Source: Mycolicibacterium phocaicum (GTDB lineage Bacteria; Actinomycetota; Actinomycetes; Mycobacteriales; Mycobacteriaceae). From it: a stretch of 64,000 bases of DNA. A model generated the notes under the pieces. That model worked only from the letters and a program-made list of their open reading frames with translations, was not told where the DNA came from and made no database searches. Position numbers and translations under genes: made by a program. Location of the stretch: positions 5,146,001 through 5,210,000 of the forward strand of contig NZ_AP022616.1 in the NCBI RefSeq assembly GCF_010731115.1, in the 5' to 3' direction. Each line of letters opens with the position of its first letter. Position 1 is the stretch's first letter. Shown piece after piece: positions 36,303-45,549 of the stretch.

Positions 36303-37076
36303 ATGAGCGAACCGCTGCTGCGCCGTGACCGCGATGACCGCGGGGTCGTGACGCTGACGCTGAACCGTCCGCAAGCCTTCAACGCACTGTCCGAGGCGAT
36401 GCTCACCGAACTGGGGGAGGCCTTCGCCGCCGTCGCCGGCGATGCGACGGTGCGGGCCGTCGTACTCGGGGCATCCGGCAAGGCTTTCTGCGCCGGCCAC
36501 GATCTCAAGGAAATGCGGGCGGAGCCCTCACTCGAGTACTACCAAAGCCTGTTCGCCCAGTGCACCGAGGTGATGCTCGCGATCCAGCGGCTCCCGGTCC
36601 CGGTGATCGCGCGGGTGCAGGGGCTGGCGACCGCTGCCGGCTGTCAGCTCGTCGCGATGTGCGACCTCGCGGTGGCGAGCCACGATGCCCGCTTCGCCGT
36701 CAGTGGCATCAACGTCGGATTGTTCTGTGCCACGCCGGGAGTCGCGCTGTCGCGCAACGTCCCGCGGAAGGCCGCCTTCGAGATGCTGGTGACCGGCGAG
36801 TTCATCTCGGCGGACGAAGCCAAGGCGTTGGGATTGGTGAACCGGGTGGCGGCCGCGGAGGCATTTGACGACGAAGTCGATGCCATCGTCGCGAGCATTG
36901 TCGCCAAGCCCGCCGTCGCCGTCGCGATGGGCAAGTCGCTGTTCTACCGCCAGATCGAGGTCGGCATCGACGCCGCGTATGCGGACGCCGGCGCGACCAT
37001 GGCCTGCAACATGATGGACCCGAGCGCGCTCGAGGGCGTGCTGGCCTTCATCGAGAAGCGCCCGCCCAATCGATAG
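36303..37076 (+). CDS. Enoyl-CoA hydratase/isomerase family protein
   Basis: 257 residues, the normal crotonase length. The CoA/oxyanion motifs are in FCAGHDLKEM and VQGLATAAGCQLVAMCDLAVAS. Where classical hydratases carry two catalytic Glu, the first position is within AAGCQL and the second in INVGLFCATPG, so neither Glu is present; isomerase or other crotonase chemistry is possible. It is divergent from the SDR gene with 79 bases between starts. Confidence 0.85.
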   Translation: MSEPLLRRDRDDRGVVTLTLNRPQAFNALSEAMLTELGEAFAAVAGDATVRAVVLGASGKAFCAGHDLKEMRAEPSLEYYQSLFAQCTEVMLAIQRLPVPVIARVQGLATAAGCQLVAMCDLAVASHDARFAVSGINVGLFCATPGVALSRNVPRKAAFEMLVTGEFISADEAKALGLVNRVAAAEAFDDEVDAIVASIVAKPAVAVAMGKSLFYRQIEVGIDAAYADAGATMACNMMDPSALEGVLAFIEKRPPNR

Positions 37077-37130
37077 GCGGACAATCTCCCCGCCAAGAAT
37101 CCGCCAAGCGACGCGCACCACGCTGTCGCC

Positions 37131-37601
37131 ATGAAGACCATTCTGATTGCAGCGTTCTCGGTCGCGGCCACCGCAGCATTGCCCCTCGCCGCCGTGGCGA
37201 ACGCCTGCGGCGGTGGCGGCCCGGTGCCCGCCAACCATGAATTCGTGACGCCGTCGGGGAACATCGTGTGTGATATCTACTCCGACGGCAATGGCGTGAA
37301 TTGCGAAGTCCGGGAACATGCTTGGGTGCAGCCGGCATCCACGATGGGTCCCTACGGCCGGGCCTGTGATTTCAACTTTGGCGGTTTGCAGTTCTACGTC
37401 AGCAAGGGCAATCCCGGAAAGCTCGGATGCTACGAAGGCGCGAGCAACTTCACCGCCTCGAACCTCAAGACGCTCGACTACGGCCAGACCTTCAGTCAAG
37501 GTGCGATCACCTGCGCCAGCGAGCTGGCCGCCGTCACCTGCACCGACACTGCCACCGGGCACTTCATCCACGTCTCGCGTGAGAGTTACGACTTGGGCTG
37601 A
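37131..37601 (+). CDS. Secreted cysteine-containing hypothetical protein
   Basis: 156 residues. A signal peptide (TILIAAFSVAATAALPLAAVANA) is followed by a domain with FVTPSGNIVCDIY, CEVREHAW, ACDFNFGG and SQGAITCASELAAVTCTD, a pattern of paired cysteines around SGNI-x-C that recurs in exported actinobacterial proteins (DUF6636-like). The cysteines probably form disulfides outside the cell. Function unknown. 54 bases separate it from the preceding hydratase gene. Confidence 0.75.
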   Translation: MKTILIAAFSVAATAALPLAAVANACGGGGPVPANHEFVTPSGNIVCDIYSDGNGVNCEVREHAWVQPASTMGPYGRACDFNFGGLQFYVSKGNPGKLGCYEGASNFTASNLKTLDYGQTFSQGAITCASELAAVTCTDTATGHFIHVSRESYDLG

Positions 37602-37687
37602 GTGGTTGACGGCTCGGCTGTCCGCGGCGCACTGTGATACAGGTCATATTTCCGTCCGGACATATGCGCGCAGAGAGGCGGCCGTTG

Positions 37688-38788
37688 ATGACTACCAAGG
37701 ACAAGTACACGACGGTGCCCTCGCCCTATTCCTGGGATGTGCCGAGCGGCGGCGACGCGCGCTTCACCTGGGAGTATGACGACGGCCGCGGACGTCTGCT
37801 GTCCCTGTATCAGAAGGGCAAGGACAAGCAGTGGGATGCGCAGTCGCGTATCGACTGGTCGCAGGACGTCGATCCGATGAACCCGATCGGCCTGCCTGAC
37901 GAGTTCCATCCGCTGTTCGGCAGCCCGATGTGGGAGTCGGCCGACGAGAAGCGGCGTGCCGAGATGCGTCAGCATTCGCAGGCCTGGCAATTCTCGCAGT
38001 TCCTGCACGGCGAGCAGGGCGCGATGGTGTGCGCGGCGAAGATCGTCGAGGTCGTGCCGGACCTGGACGCGAAGTTCTACGCCGCTACCCAGACCATGGA
38101 TGAAGCCCGGCACGTCGAGACCTTCTCGCGGTTCCTGCAGGAGAAGGTCGGCGTCGTCTACCCGGTCAACAAGAACCTGTCCGTGCTGCTCGAGGACACC
38201 CTGCGCGACTCCCGCTGGGACATGCCCTATCTCGGCATGCAGGTGCTCATCGAAGGCCTGGCGCTCGCCGCGTTCGGGGTGCAACGCGACCTGGCGGCGC
38301 CCAACTCGTTGGCCAAACAGGTGCTGGCCTACGTCATGCAGGACGAGGCCCGGCACGTCGCCTTCGGCCGAATCTCGTTGAAGGACTACTACTCCCAGAT
38401 CAGTGATGCCGAGCGGAACGAGCGTGAAGAATTCGTCGTGGAAGCCTGCTACCTCATGCGGGACCGGCTACGGGGCGACGAGGTCTACGAGGCGTTGGGC
38501 CTCGACGTGCAGGCGTGTGTCGACTGGGTCGAGACGGCGCCGATGCTGAGCCAGTTCCGGTCGCATCTGTTCAGCCGAATCGTGCCGATTGTCAAGGACA
38601 TCGGGCTGTGGGGTCCCAAGGTGCAGAAGGCGTTCGCGGACATGGGCGTGCTGGACATGGCCGGCTTCGACATCGAGGGGATGATGAAGGCCGACGAGGA
38701 TCAGGCCGAAGCGCTCGACAAGGCCCACGCCGAAATGGTCGTCCGGGCAGCCGAAGTCGACGACATCATCACGCAGGCTGCGAGCTGA
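37688..38788 (+). CDS. Ferritin-like di-iron protein (AurF/ribonucleotide-reductase-like fold)
   Basis: 366 residues from ATG 37688; upstream codons to 37634 look non-coding. Carboxylate/His iron ligands appear in a two-fold repeat: [15 protein letters not shown] and [11 protein letters not shown], then [10 protein letters not shown] and [11 protein letters not shown]. This spacing identifies a di-iron oxidase or oxygenase of the ferritin-like superfamily. The substrate is unknown; amine or hydrocarbon oxidation is possible. Its end overlaps the convergent OsmC gene by 20 bases. Confidence 0.85.
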   Translation: MTTKDKYTTVPSPYSWDVPSGGDARFTWEYDDGRGRLLSLYQKGKDKQWDAQSRIDWSQDVDPMNPIGLPDEFHPLFGSPMWESADEKRRAEMRQHSQAWQFSQFLHGEQGAMVCAAKIVEVVPDLDAKFYAATQTMDEARHVETFSRFLQEKVGVVYPVNKNLSVLLEDTLRDSRWDMPYLGMQVLIEGLALAAFGVQRDLAAPNSLAKQVLAYVMQDEARHVAFGRISLKDYYSQISDAERNEREEFVVEACYLMRDRLRGDEVYEALGLDVQACVDWVETAPMLSQFRSHLFSRIVPIVKDIGLWGPKVQKAFADMGVLDMAGFDIEGMMKADEDQAEALDKAHAEMVVRAAEVDDIITQAAS

Positions 38789-39233
38789 CCGGCCGCAACG
38801 ACGTGGAGACGTGCACGGAGGAGGTCAGCGTCCGGTGCACGGGACAGCGCTCGGCGATGGCCAGCAGTTTTTCGCGCTGATCGTCGTCGAGGTCGCCGAG
38901 CAATTCGATCTCGCGGTCCATGTGGTCGATCATGCCGGTGGCTGAGATGTCACAATCGGCGCAGTCCTTCGCGTGAATCCGGGAGTGCCGCAACGACACC
39001 CGCACCTGTTCCAGTGGCCAGCCCTTCTTGTCGGCGTACATCCGCACTGTCATCGAGGTGCAGGCGCCCAGGGCGGACAGCAGGAGGTCATAGGGTGACG
39101 GCCCCGCGTCGTCGCCGAACGGGCGTGGCTCGTCGGCGATCAACCGGTGCCCGCCGGCGAGGATTTCCTGCGTGTAGGTCCCCGTGCCGCTCTCGGCGAC
39201 GGTGACGGTGCCTTCGGGCTGTGGTGTCGTCAT
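38769..39233 (-). CDS. OsmC-family peroxiredoxin
   Basis: 154 residues. The two redox cysteines are in [21 protein letters not shown] and [12 protein letters not shown], with the catalytic Arg in the same region. OsmC proteins reduce organic hydroperoxides using thiols. An extra CADCD pair in the middle ([11 protein letters not shown]) is typical of the YhfA-like subgroup. It lies 10 bases downstream of the TetR gene on the same strand, so the two are probably one operon. Confidence 0.88.
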   Translation of the reverse strand: MTTPQPEGTVTVAESGTGTYTQEILAGGHRLIADEPRPFGDDAGPSPYDLLLSALGACTSMTVRMYADKKGWPLEQVRVSLRHSRIHAKDCADCDISATGMIDHMDREIELLGDLDDDQREKLLAIAERCPVHRTLTSSVHVSTSLRPVSSQPA

Positions 39234-39243
39234 GACGACAAGG

Positions 39244-39861
39244 CTAACTGGAGGCCCCGGACAGCGGGGCCAGGATCAACCGGCACGCCAGCTGAATTTC
39301 GTCTTCGGTCTCGTCGGCGGAGATCCGCCCGTTGAGGCTGGACTGCAGGATGCCGTGCCAGGTGTGCTGGACCAGTCGCATCAGCGAAATATCTTGCGGC
39401 CCTGGATCGTCCACACCGCAGATGGTCAGCAGCATGCTGCGGACCTGGCGGTCGATGTGCCCCACCTCGGCGACGGCCGTCGCGTCGGCGGTGTTCAGTG
39501 AATTGAGCATGGCGGCCGTCAGGTGGGGTTGGCGCAGCATCGGACGGGTGGCGCGCGACAGGACGTCGAACACGCGGTCGGCCGCGGTGCCGGCCGGGGC
39601 CTTGCGGCGGTGGATGCCGTCCTGCATCTTGTCCACCCGGTCGGCCATGAGGCCGACGAACAAGTGGGTCTTGGACGGGAAGTAGCGGTACAGCGTGCCG
39701 AGTGCGACCCCGGCCGCGCGGGCGACTTCGTTCATCTGCACCTGGTCGGCGGGCTTCTCGGCAGCAAGGGCCGCGGTGGCCTGGAGGATCGCGTCGCGCC
39801 GCTGCTGCTGCACGGCGGAGCTGGGCTCGGCGGCCGGGCGGGGTTCGGCGATTCGTGCCAA
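39244..39861 (-). CDS. TetR-family regulator, KstR-like
   Basis: 205 residues. The start is read as TTG 39861 because AAAAAGGAG lies 7 bases upstream. The DNA-binding domain ([32 protein letters not shown]) is close in pattern to KstR, the repressor of cholesterol catabolism. The C-terminal ligand domain follows ([32 protein letters not shown]). It is divergent from an NTF2-like gene and upstream of OsmC, and probably controls both directions. Confidence 0.85.
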   Translation of the reverse strand: MARIAEPRPAAEPSSAVQQQRRDAILQATAALAAEKPADQVQMNEVARAAGVALGTLYRYFPSKTHLFVGLMADRVDKMQDGIHRRKAPAGTAADRVFDVLSRATRPMLRQPHLTAAMLNSLNTADATAVAEVGHIDRQVRSMLLTICGVDDPGPQDISLMRLVQHTWHGILQSSLNGRISADETEDEIQLACRLILAPLSGASS

Positions 39862-39890
39862 CGTGCAGCTCCTTTTTGGGTCTGGAGTGA

Positions 39891-39936
39891 ATTCTAGTTG
39901 TTCGGTAGAGTCCCAAAACTGAAATTGATTCTAGTT
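39891..39936. promoter_or_regulatory. Repeated ATTCTAGTT motif in the TetR/NTF2-like divergent promoter
   Basis: ATTCTAGTT occurs at 39891-39899 and exactly again at 39928-39936, 37 bases apart, between the divergent starts at 39861 and 39954. The second copy also ends an AACT...AGTT palindrome. Repeated half-sites between a TetR gene and its divergent neighbour are probably the regulator's operators. Confidence 0.5.
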
Positions 39937-39953
39937 ATGTTGGAGGTCCACAC

Positions 39954-40426
39954 ATGCCACGCTTCACCCGGGACGAGCTGATGGCCGCGCTCGAGCACTA
40001 CACAAGGTCGTCGAGGTCTGTTCGAGCACGGGGGACTGGGCGCCGTTCGCCGATCTGTTCACCGAGGACGTCCACTACATCGAGCACGCCTACGGCGAGA
40101 TGCACGGCCGTGAGGCGGTGCGCGAATGGATCGTCGGCGTGATGAAGCCGTTCCCGCACATGCGATTCCCGCACACCTGGGTGGCGATCGATGAGGAGAA
40201 CGGGGCGATCGTCACCGAGATCATCAACGCGCTCGACCACCCGACGGAGCCGGGCAAGGTCTTCGGCTTTCCCAACATCACCCGCCTCGTCTACGCGGGC
40301 GACAACCTGTTCTCGTCGGAGGAGGACGTCTACAACCCGGTCCGGGACGCACCGCGTGCCGTCGGTGAGTGGCTGCAGGCCGGCGGCGTCATGCAGGCCG
40401 AGCCGATGGCGGCCAAGCATGGCTGA
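39954..40426 (+). pseudogene. SnoaL/NTF2-like protein gene with one frameshift
   Basis: ATG 39954 (TTGGAGG upstream) gives RFTRDELMAALEHYT, then at about 40003 the sensible frame changes to KVVEVCSSTGDWAPFADLFTED and continues HAYGEMHGREAVREWIVGVM to TGA 40424-40426. Adding one C (ACC AAG for ACAAG) restores a 157-residue SnoaL-like protein. NTF2-fold proteins of this type occur in steroid and lipid metabolism. Because the rest is intact, a base-call error is as likely as inactivation. Its stop overlaps the EthD-like start. Confidence 0.7.
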
Positions 40427-41102
40427 CGTCGTGAAGCTGATCTATGCCCTGTGGGGCACCGGGCTGGACACCACCCTGCGGGCGCCGGAGCTGCATGAGC
40501 AACTGCGCGCCGCAGGTGCCACCCGCTTGCAGGTCAACGTCGACGACGCCGACGTGGCGGCGGCGATGTTGCGCATCACCACCTTCGACAGTCCGGTGCC
40601 GGCGGTGGTCAGCGTGTGGACCGCCGCGGACACCGACCCCGACGCCGTCTCGGCAGTGCTGGCCCGGGTCGCCGAGCGCAGTGCCGGGTGGGAGGTCGAG
40701 GAGACGGTGCGGCTGGTGCCGCCCGCCGTCGAGAACGGTGTTCGCACAACGGCACTGGCGCAGATCGGCTTCCTGCGCATCCCGGCGGACCTCGATCCGG
40801 CCGACTGGCTGCAGATCTGGCAGGGGCAGCACACCACCGTCGCCATCGACACCCAGGACACGTTCGGCTATGTGCAGAACCGCGTCCTGCGGACGGTGCA
40901 CGGCACCGAGCGGGTCGACGCCGTCGTCGAGGAGCTGTTCCACATGGCGGCGATGACGGATGTGCACGCGTTCTACGGCACCGGGGGAGACGATGCGGAA
41001 CTGCAACGGCGCATGACGCTCATGGTCGAGAGCGTGATTCGCTTCGGCGCCCACACCAACCTCGACTCGGTGCCGACGAGCCGGTACTGCTACGCGCTCT
41101 AA
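40419..41102 (+). CDS. EthD-like (dimeric alpha-beta barrel) domain protein
   Basis: 227 residues from ATG 40419, overlapping the previous gene by 8 bases. VVKLIYALWGTG at the start and GFLRIPADLDPADWLQIWQGQHTTVAIDTQDTFGYVQNRVLR in the second half suggest two ferredoxin-like barrel halves of the EthD type. These proteins assist ether or lipid degradation or bind small ligands. Function unknown. It is probably part of the KstR-like regulator's target operon and overlaps the convergent TrkA-like gene by 4 bases. Confidence 0.7.
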   Translation: MADVVKLIYALWGTGLDTTLRAPELHEQLRAAGATRLQVNVDDADVAAAMLRITTFDSPVPAVVSVWTAADTDPDAVSAVLARVAERSAGWEVEETVRLVPPAVENGVRTTALAQIGFLRIPADLDPADWLQIWQGQHTTVAIDTQDTFGYVQNRVLRTVHGTERVDAVVEELFHMAAMTDVHAFYGTGGDDAELQRRMTLMVESVIRFGAHTNLDSVPTSRYCYAL

Positions 41103-41773
41103 GCGCCGTGGATGAGGTCGCGGATGTCGCCGTCGCCGGATTCGTCTGCGACGAAAAGCAATTCGTCCCCGTCCTCGAAATGGTCCGAGGATTTGGGCAC
41201 GATGATCCTGCTGCCGCGCTGCACCGTCACCAACAGGGTGTTCGGCGGCAGGGTCATGTCCCCGATGGTGCGTCCGATCAGCGGGCTGTCCGGCGGGAGC
41301 GTGAATTTCGTCAGGTTGGCGTGCCCCTGACGTAGCCCCATCAGCCGCACCAGGTGGCCGACGTCGATGGCGCCCTCGACGCCGGCGGCCATCGCGTGCG
41401 GCGTGGACACCGCGACGTCCACACCCCAGTCCTCGGTGAACAGCCACTCGTTGGCGACGTTGTTCACGCGCGCGACCACGCGCGGCACGCTGAACTCGGT
41501 CTTCGCCAGCAGCGCCATCGCGAGGTTCGCCTTGTCGTCGCCCGTCGCGGCGATCACGACGTCGCACATCTCGACGCCGCATTCCTCCAGCGAGGCCACC
41601 TCGCAGGCGTCGGCCCACAGCCAGTCGGCCTCGGGGACCGTGTGCGGCTCGTACTTGTGGATGTCGCGTTCGATCAGGAGCACCTTGTGCCCGTTGGCGA
41701 CGAGTTCCTGTGCCACCGACCGGCCGACCGCGCCGGCGCCGGCGATCGCCACGCGCATGCCCCGGGTGCTCAC
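41099..41773 (-). CDS. TrkA-like potassium uptake regulator (RCK_N + RCK_C)
   Basis: 224 residues. The Rossmann motif is VAIAGAGAVGRSVAQELVANGHKVLLIERD; MCDVVIAATGDDKANLAMALLAK completes RCK_N, and RCK_C follows (FTLPPDSPLIGRTIGDM to HFEDGDELLFVAD). Such proteins gate K+ transporters in response to NAD(H) or nucleotides. It is divergent from the K+/H+ antiporter gene with 80 bases between starts and may regulate it. Confidence 0.88.
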   Translation of the reverse strand: MSTRGMRVAIAGAGAVGRSVAQELVANGHKVLLIERDIHKYEPHTVPEADWLWADACEVASLEECGVEMCDVVIAATGDDKANLAMALLAKTEFSVPRVVARVNNVANEWLFTEDWGVDVAVSTPHAMAAGVEGAIDVGHLVRLMGLRQGHANLTKFTLPPDSPLIGRTIGDMTLPPNTLLVTVQRGSRIIVPKSSDHFEDGDELLFVADESGDGDIRDLIHGA

Positions 41774-41853
41774 GCCCTCATTGTCGCCTACCGCCGGTCG
41801 CAGCGAGTTCCCAGATACATTTGCTTCGGCCGCACACCGGAATGGGGGGATCG

Positions 41854-43350
41854 ATGACGCTCGAGCAGCTGAACCGGGTGCTGCTCGTCGGGGCGCTGGT
41901 GCTGTTGGCGAGCATCGTCGCCACGCGACTCGCGACCCGCGTCGGCCTGCCCAGTCTGCTGCTGTTCCTCGGCCTCGGCGTGCTGGTCGGCGAAGACGGC
42001 ATCGGGCTGCGGTTCGACGACGTCGCCCTGGTCCGGGATCTGGGGACCGCAGCCCTGGCGATCATCCTCATCGAGGGTGGTCTGACCACCAAGTTCAGTG
42101 AAGTCCGCAAGAGTCTGGCGCCGGCCGCGGTGATGGCCACTCTCGGCGTGGCGGTCAGCACGGCCGTCACCGCCGCGGGTGCCCATCTGCTGTTGGGGAT
42201 GGACTGGCAGCTGGCGCTGCTGCTGGGCGCCATCGTCTCGTCGACCGACGCTGCCGCGGTGTTCTCCGTGCTGCGGGTGCTGCCGCTGCCCCGGCGGCTG
42301 GCGGGCCTGCTGGAAGCCGAGTCCGGTCTCAACGACGCCCCCGCCGTCATCCTCGTCCTGATGTTCAGCGCTGTTCCGCTGGCCTTCGACCCGATGCACG
42401 GGTTGGTCGACCTGGTCTACGAGCTGGCGGTCGGCGCGGCGATCGGCCTGCTATGTGGCTACCTCGGTGCCGTCACGCTGCGCCGGATCGCGCTGCCGGC
42501 GTCGGGCCTGTATCCGCTGGCCACGTTCGGGCTGGGCACGGTGGCGTTCGCGGCATGTGGGGTCACGCACGCCAGTGGGTTCCTCGCGGCCTACCTGACC
42601 GGCCTGGTGCTCGCGAATTCCGGTCTGCCGCACCGCGCGGCCACCCGGTCATTCGCCGAGGGACTGGGTTGGCTGGCCCAGATCGGGCTGTTCGTGCTGC
42701 TCGGCCTGTTGGTCACGCCCAGCCAGCTCGGTGACGATCTGGTGCCGGCCGTCGTCATCGGCCTGGTACTGCTGCTGTTGGCCCGGCCGCTGTCGGTGGT
42801 GTTGTCGCTGATCGGCTTCCGGGTGCCATGGCGGGAGCAGGCATTCCTGTCGTGGGCCGGACTGCGCGGTGCCGTGCCGATCGTGCTGGCGACCTACCCG
42901 ATCGTCACCGGGGTGCCGGACAGTCAGCGGCTGCTGAACATCGTGTTCGTGCTGGTGGTGGTGTTCACGCTCGTGCAGGGCCCGAGTCTGAAGCCGATCG
43001 CGCACCGGCTCGGACTGATCCGGCGTGATGTCACGCGCGAAATTCAGGTGGAAGCGGCGCCGCTGGATGTGCTCGACGCGGAGCTGTTGACGCTGACGGT
43101 GCTGCCGCAGTCGCGGCTGCACAACGTGACGGTGCTGGAACTGCGGCTGCCGGATCCGAGCGTGATCACCCTGATCATCCGCAAGGGGAACACCTTCGTG
43201 CCGCAGCCCGACACGCGCCTGGAAGCCGGCGATGAGTTACTGATCGTCAGCACCAGCACCACCCGAGAGGCCACCGAGCGCAGACTGCGCGCGGTGAGCC
43301 GTCGCGGGAAACTTGCCTATTGGTTCGATGAATACGGTGAGCCGGACTGA
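41854..43350 (+). CDS. CPA1-type cation/proton antiporter with C-terminal TrkA_C domain
   Basis: 498 residues from ATG 41854. About 12 membrane segments span residues 5-385, with the ion-site segment SSTDAAAVFSVLR and ESGLNDAPAVILVLM typical of NhaP/CvrA-type antiporters. The cytosolic end carries an RCK_C/TrkA_C domain (LRLPDPSVITLIIRKGNTF to LEAGDELLIVST). K+/H+ exchange for volume or pH control is expected. It ends 3 bases before the convergent whiB3 stop. Confidence 0.88.
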   Translation: MTLEQLNRVLLVGALVLLASIVATRLATRVGLPSLLLFLGLGVLVGEDGIGLRFDDVALVRDLGTAALAIILIEGGLTTKFSEVRKSLAPAAVMATLGVAVSTAVTAAGAHLLLGMDWQLALLLGAIVSSTDAAAVFSVLRVLPLPRRLAGLLEAESGLNDAPAVILVLMFSAVPLAFDPMHGLVDLVYELAVGAAIGLLCGYLGAVTLRRIALPASGLYPLATFGLGTVAFAACGVTHASGFLAAYLTGLVLANSGLPHRAATRSFAEGLGWLAQIGLFVLLGLLVTPSQLGDDLVPAVVIGLVLLLLARPLSVVLSLIGFRVPWREQAFLSWAGLRGAVPIVLATYPIVTGVPDSQRLLNIVFVLVVVFTLVQGPSLKPIAHRLGLIRRDVTREIQVEAAPLDVLDAELLTLTVLPQSRLHNVTVLELRLPDPSVITLIIRKGNTFVPQPDTRLEAGDELLIVSTSTTREATERRLRAVSRRGKLAYWFDEYGEPD

Positions 43351-43353
43351 CGG

Positions 43354-43644
43354 CTACGACGCGCGGCGGATGCCCCGCTTGAGCAACAGTTCGCGCTCGC
43401 CTTCGCTGAGCCCGCCCCAGATGCCGTACGGTTCGCCGACGGCCAGGGCATGCGACCGGCACTGAGTGATCACCGGGCAGGCCCGGCACATTTCCTTGGC
43501 GCGCATTTCGCGCTGGGCCCGAGCCCGGCCGCGCTCGCCATCGGGATGAAAGAACACCGCTGAGTCGACGCCACGGCATACGCCGTGCATCTGCCAATCC
43601 CACATATCGGCGTTGGGTCCGGGAAGCTGCTGCGGCTGTGGCAT
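43354..43644 (-). CDS. whiB3: Redox-responsive transcription factor WhiB3
   Basis: 96 residues. The four [4Fe-4S] ligands are C23, C53, C56 and C62 (GVCRGVD, EMCRACPVITQC), followed by VGEPYGIWGGLSE and a basic C-terminus. PQPQQLPGPNADMWDW identifies WhiB3 among WhiB paralogues. WhiB3 senses NO/O2 and redox state, binds the primary sigma factor and controls complex lipid synthesis. GGAGGAG precedes ATG 43644. It is next to the Rv3415c homologue as in M. tuberculosis. Confidence 0.94.
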   Translation of the reverse strand: MPQPQQLPGPNADMWDWQMHGVCRGVDSAVFFHPDGERGRARAQREMRAKEMCRACPVITQCRSHALAVGEPYGIWGGLSEGERELLLKRGIRRAS

Positions 43645-44057
43645 TGGGAACGACTCCTCCCCGCGCGTCCTATTCGGAAATCTGTGGATGCGCGTTGATC
43701 TGCAAATGACCCGAGAACTTGTCGCCGATGACAACTCGTGCACACAAAGTAGAAGGATTCGGCAAATTCCGTCAATAGCCACGCGCTGTGCGAAACCCCA
43801 TAAGCGCAGGTCAACAATTTACATCACGTTCATCTGCGCGATGCTTTGGAAACGAAACGAGTGGTGGCGAAATTGTCGGGCGATACCTGTTTCGGCAGTT
43901 CGCGCCAGTTCGCCATGTCTGTCGATATGTGGCGGAATTGGAAGTCGTTGACACGGTGTTAACACGGTCCGCATTAATTATTAACGAAAGCTGCCGAACT
44001 CGCACGGCGAGAGAACGCGGCCAACCGGCGCGGCGGCATTGATACCGTGCTGACTCG
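43645..44057. promoter_or_regulatory. Long, relatively AT-rich divergent control region of whiB3 and the Rv3415c homologue
   Basis: 413 bases without a gene, noticeably richer in A and T than the surroundings. On the plus strand TTGACA (43948-43953) is followed after about 18 bases by CATTAA/TTAATT, a plausible promoter for the gene at 44058, and GTGTTAACAC is a perfect 10-bp palindrome inside the spacer. whiB3 has a long untranslated leader in other mycobacteria, which would lie in the other half. No riboswitch recognised. Confidence 0.5.
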
Positions 44058-44882
44058 ATGACCGCAACCGGTACCAGGACGGGCGCTGCCGACCCGCCAG
44101 CAGTCCGTCTGTACGACGCCGCTTTTGGCAACGACCTGCCGTGCTGGCCGCTGCCGGCGGCGCACTCGGCCGACGAACTGTGGCTGCGCGCCGTCGCTGC
44201 CGGCGGTCAGGGCCGATACGCCGCCGCCGCCGCCGATCTCGATGACCTGGCGCGGCGAGGTCACGGTCCGTTGCTGTCGCTGGCGCAGAGCACCCGCGCG
44301 TCGTTTCTCCGGCAGCTCGGTTGGCATCGCCTCGCCCGGGTTGCCGACGGTCGGGCGTGGGCCTTGGTCGCCCATCGGCTCGACGCGGCCGAGGCGCGCG
44401 CCGACGCCCTCGTCGGCCTGGCTGCCGACGCCCTCGGGATCGGCCGTTTCGCGGCGGCGCAGCGGTTGCTCGAGCGGGCCGCGGTCGACACCGGTCACAG
44501 CGGGGTGCCGCGCCAGCGGGTCCGGCTGGCCTGGGTGAGCGCCGAGCTGGCCATGGTCAGTGGTCGTGGCGCGGACGCGGTCGCCCATGCCGAACGCGCC
44601 CGGGCGCTCGTCGGTGACCTTGGTTCGCCGCGCCACGCCGTGAAAACCGACGTCGTGTATGCCGCGGCGCTGTGCAGCGCCGGCCGGTTCGACGAGTCCC
44701 GCCGCGTCGCCGACGCCGCTCTGGAACGCACCCAGCAATTCGGGTTGGTGCCGCTGACCTGGGCATTGGGCTGTTTGTTGAGCGATATCGGGAGTGCCGG
44801 GCACAGCCCGGAAGCGATGGCCCGGATCCGCGATGCGGCGGCCGCCAGCGTGCGCGATCGCGGCGGGCGATGGGCGGGATGA
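44058..44882 (+). CDS. Rv3415c-like TPR-type helical-repeat protein
   Basis: 274 residues made of repeated helix pairs rich in Ala and Arg (ELWLRAVAAGGQGRYAAAAADL, DALVGLAADALGIGRFAAAQRLLERA, AAALCSAGRFDESRRVADAALER), the pattern of tetratricopeptide repeats for protein binding. It corresponds to Rv3415c, between whiB3 and sigD. Function unknown; position suggests a role linked to SigD or WhiB3. sigD starts 88 bases downstream. Confidence 0.8.
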   Translation: MTATGTRTGAADPPAVRLYDAAFGNDLPCWPLPAAHSADELWLRAVAAGGQGRYAAAAADLDDLARRGHGPLLSLAQSTRASFLRQLGWHRLARVADGRAWALVAHRLDAAEARADALVGLAADALGIGRFAAAQRLLERAAVDTGHSGVPRQRVRLAWVSAELAMVSGRGADAVAHAERARALVGDLGSPRHAVKTDVVYAAALCSAGRFDESRRVADAALERTQQFGLVPLTWALGCLLSDIGSAGHSPEAMARIRDAAAASVRDRGGRWAG

Positions 44883-44970
44883 ATCTGGTAGCCCGCGCCA
44901 GTCATTACTGTTGTCCTGACATACCAACCACGGCTCTGCCTCGTCCGTAACGCTGGAGATTGCGCCCACG

Positions 44971-45549
44971 ATGACATTTTCGGGAGATGGTCTCGATGCT
45001 GTCGTTGCTGACGCAGTTGCCGGCAATCGCGATGCGCTCCGCAAGGTGTTGGAAACCATCCGCCCGATCGTCGTTCGGTACTGCCGTGCGCGATTCGGGG
45101 TCGGCGAGCGACAGGGTGTTTCCGCAGACGATGTGGCTCAGGAGGTGTGTTTAGCTGTGATCACGGCGCTGCCGCGGTACAAGGACCAGGGACGGCCGTT
45201 CCTGGCTTTCGTGTACGGCATTGCCGCTCACAAGGTTGCTGACGCGCATCGTGCCGCCGGCCGCAACCGCGCTGAAGCCACCGACGATCTGCCGGACCGC
45301 CCCTCGACTGAGCTGGGCCCGGAGCAGTTGGCCATCGACGCCGACTCGGCGGCCCGGATGAACCGGTTGCTCTCGGTGCTGCCCGAGAAACAGCGCGAAA
45401 TCCTGATCCTGCGTGTCGTCGTCGGCATGAGCGCCGAGGAGACCGCCGAGGCCGTCGGCAGCACCGCGGGCGCGGTCCGCGTCGCTCAGCATCGCGCGTT
45501 GGCGCGCTTGAAGACCGAGATCGGTTCGACGGAGCGCGGCCATGCCTGA
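44971..45549 (+). CDS. sigD: ECF RNA polymerase sigma factor SigD
   Basis: 192 residues. Region 2 covers about 25-95 (RYCRARFGVGERQGVSADDVAQEVCLAVITAL, FLAFVYGIAAHKVADAHR). Region 4 covers about 130-185 (LLSVLPEKQREILILRVVVGMSAEETAEAVGSTAGAVRVAQHRAL). It corresponds to Rv3414c, which acts in starvation and stationary phase. Its end overlaps the rsdA start by 8 bases, so the sigma/anti-sigma pair is coupled. Confidence 0.94.
   Translation: MTFSGDGLDAVVADAVAGNRDALRKVLETIRPIVVRYCRARFGVGERQGVSADDVAQEVCLAVITALPRYKDQGRPFLAFVYGIAAHKVADAHRAAGRNRAEATDDLPDRPSTELGPEQLAIDADSAARMNRLLSVLPEKQREILILRVVVGMSAEETAEAVGSTAGAVRVAQHRALARLKTEIGSTERGHA

Noticed and set aside
43645..44057. A riboswitch or small RNA in the whiB3 upstream region
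   Set aside because: The region is long and AT-rich, but I could not recognise a known riboswitch core or a defined small RNA with terminator.
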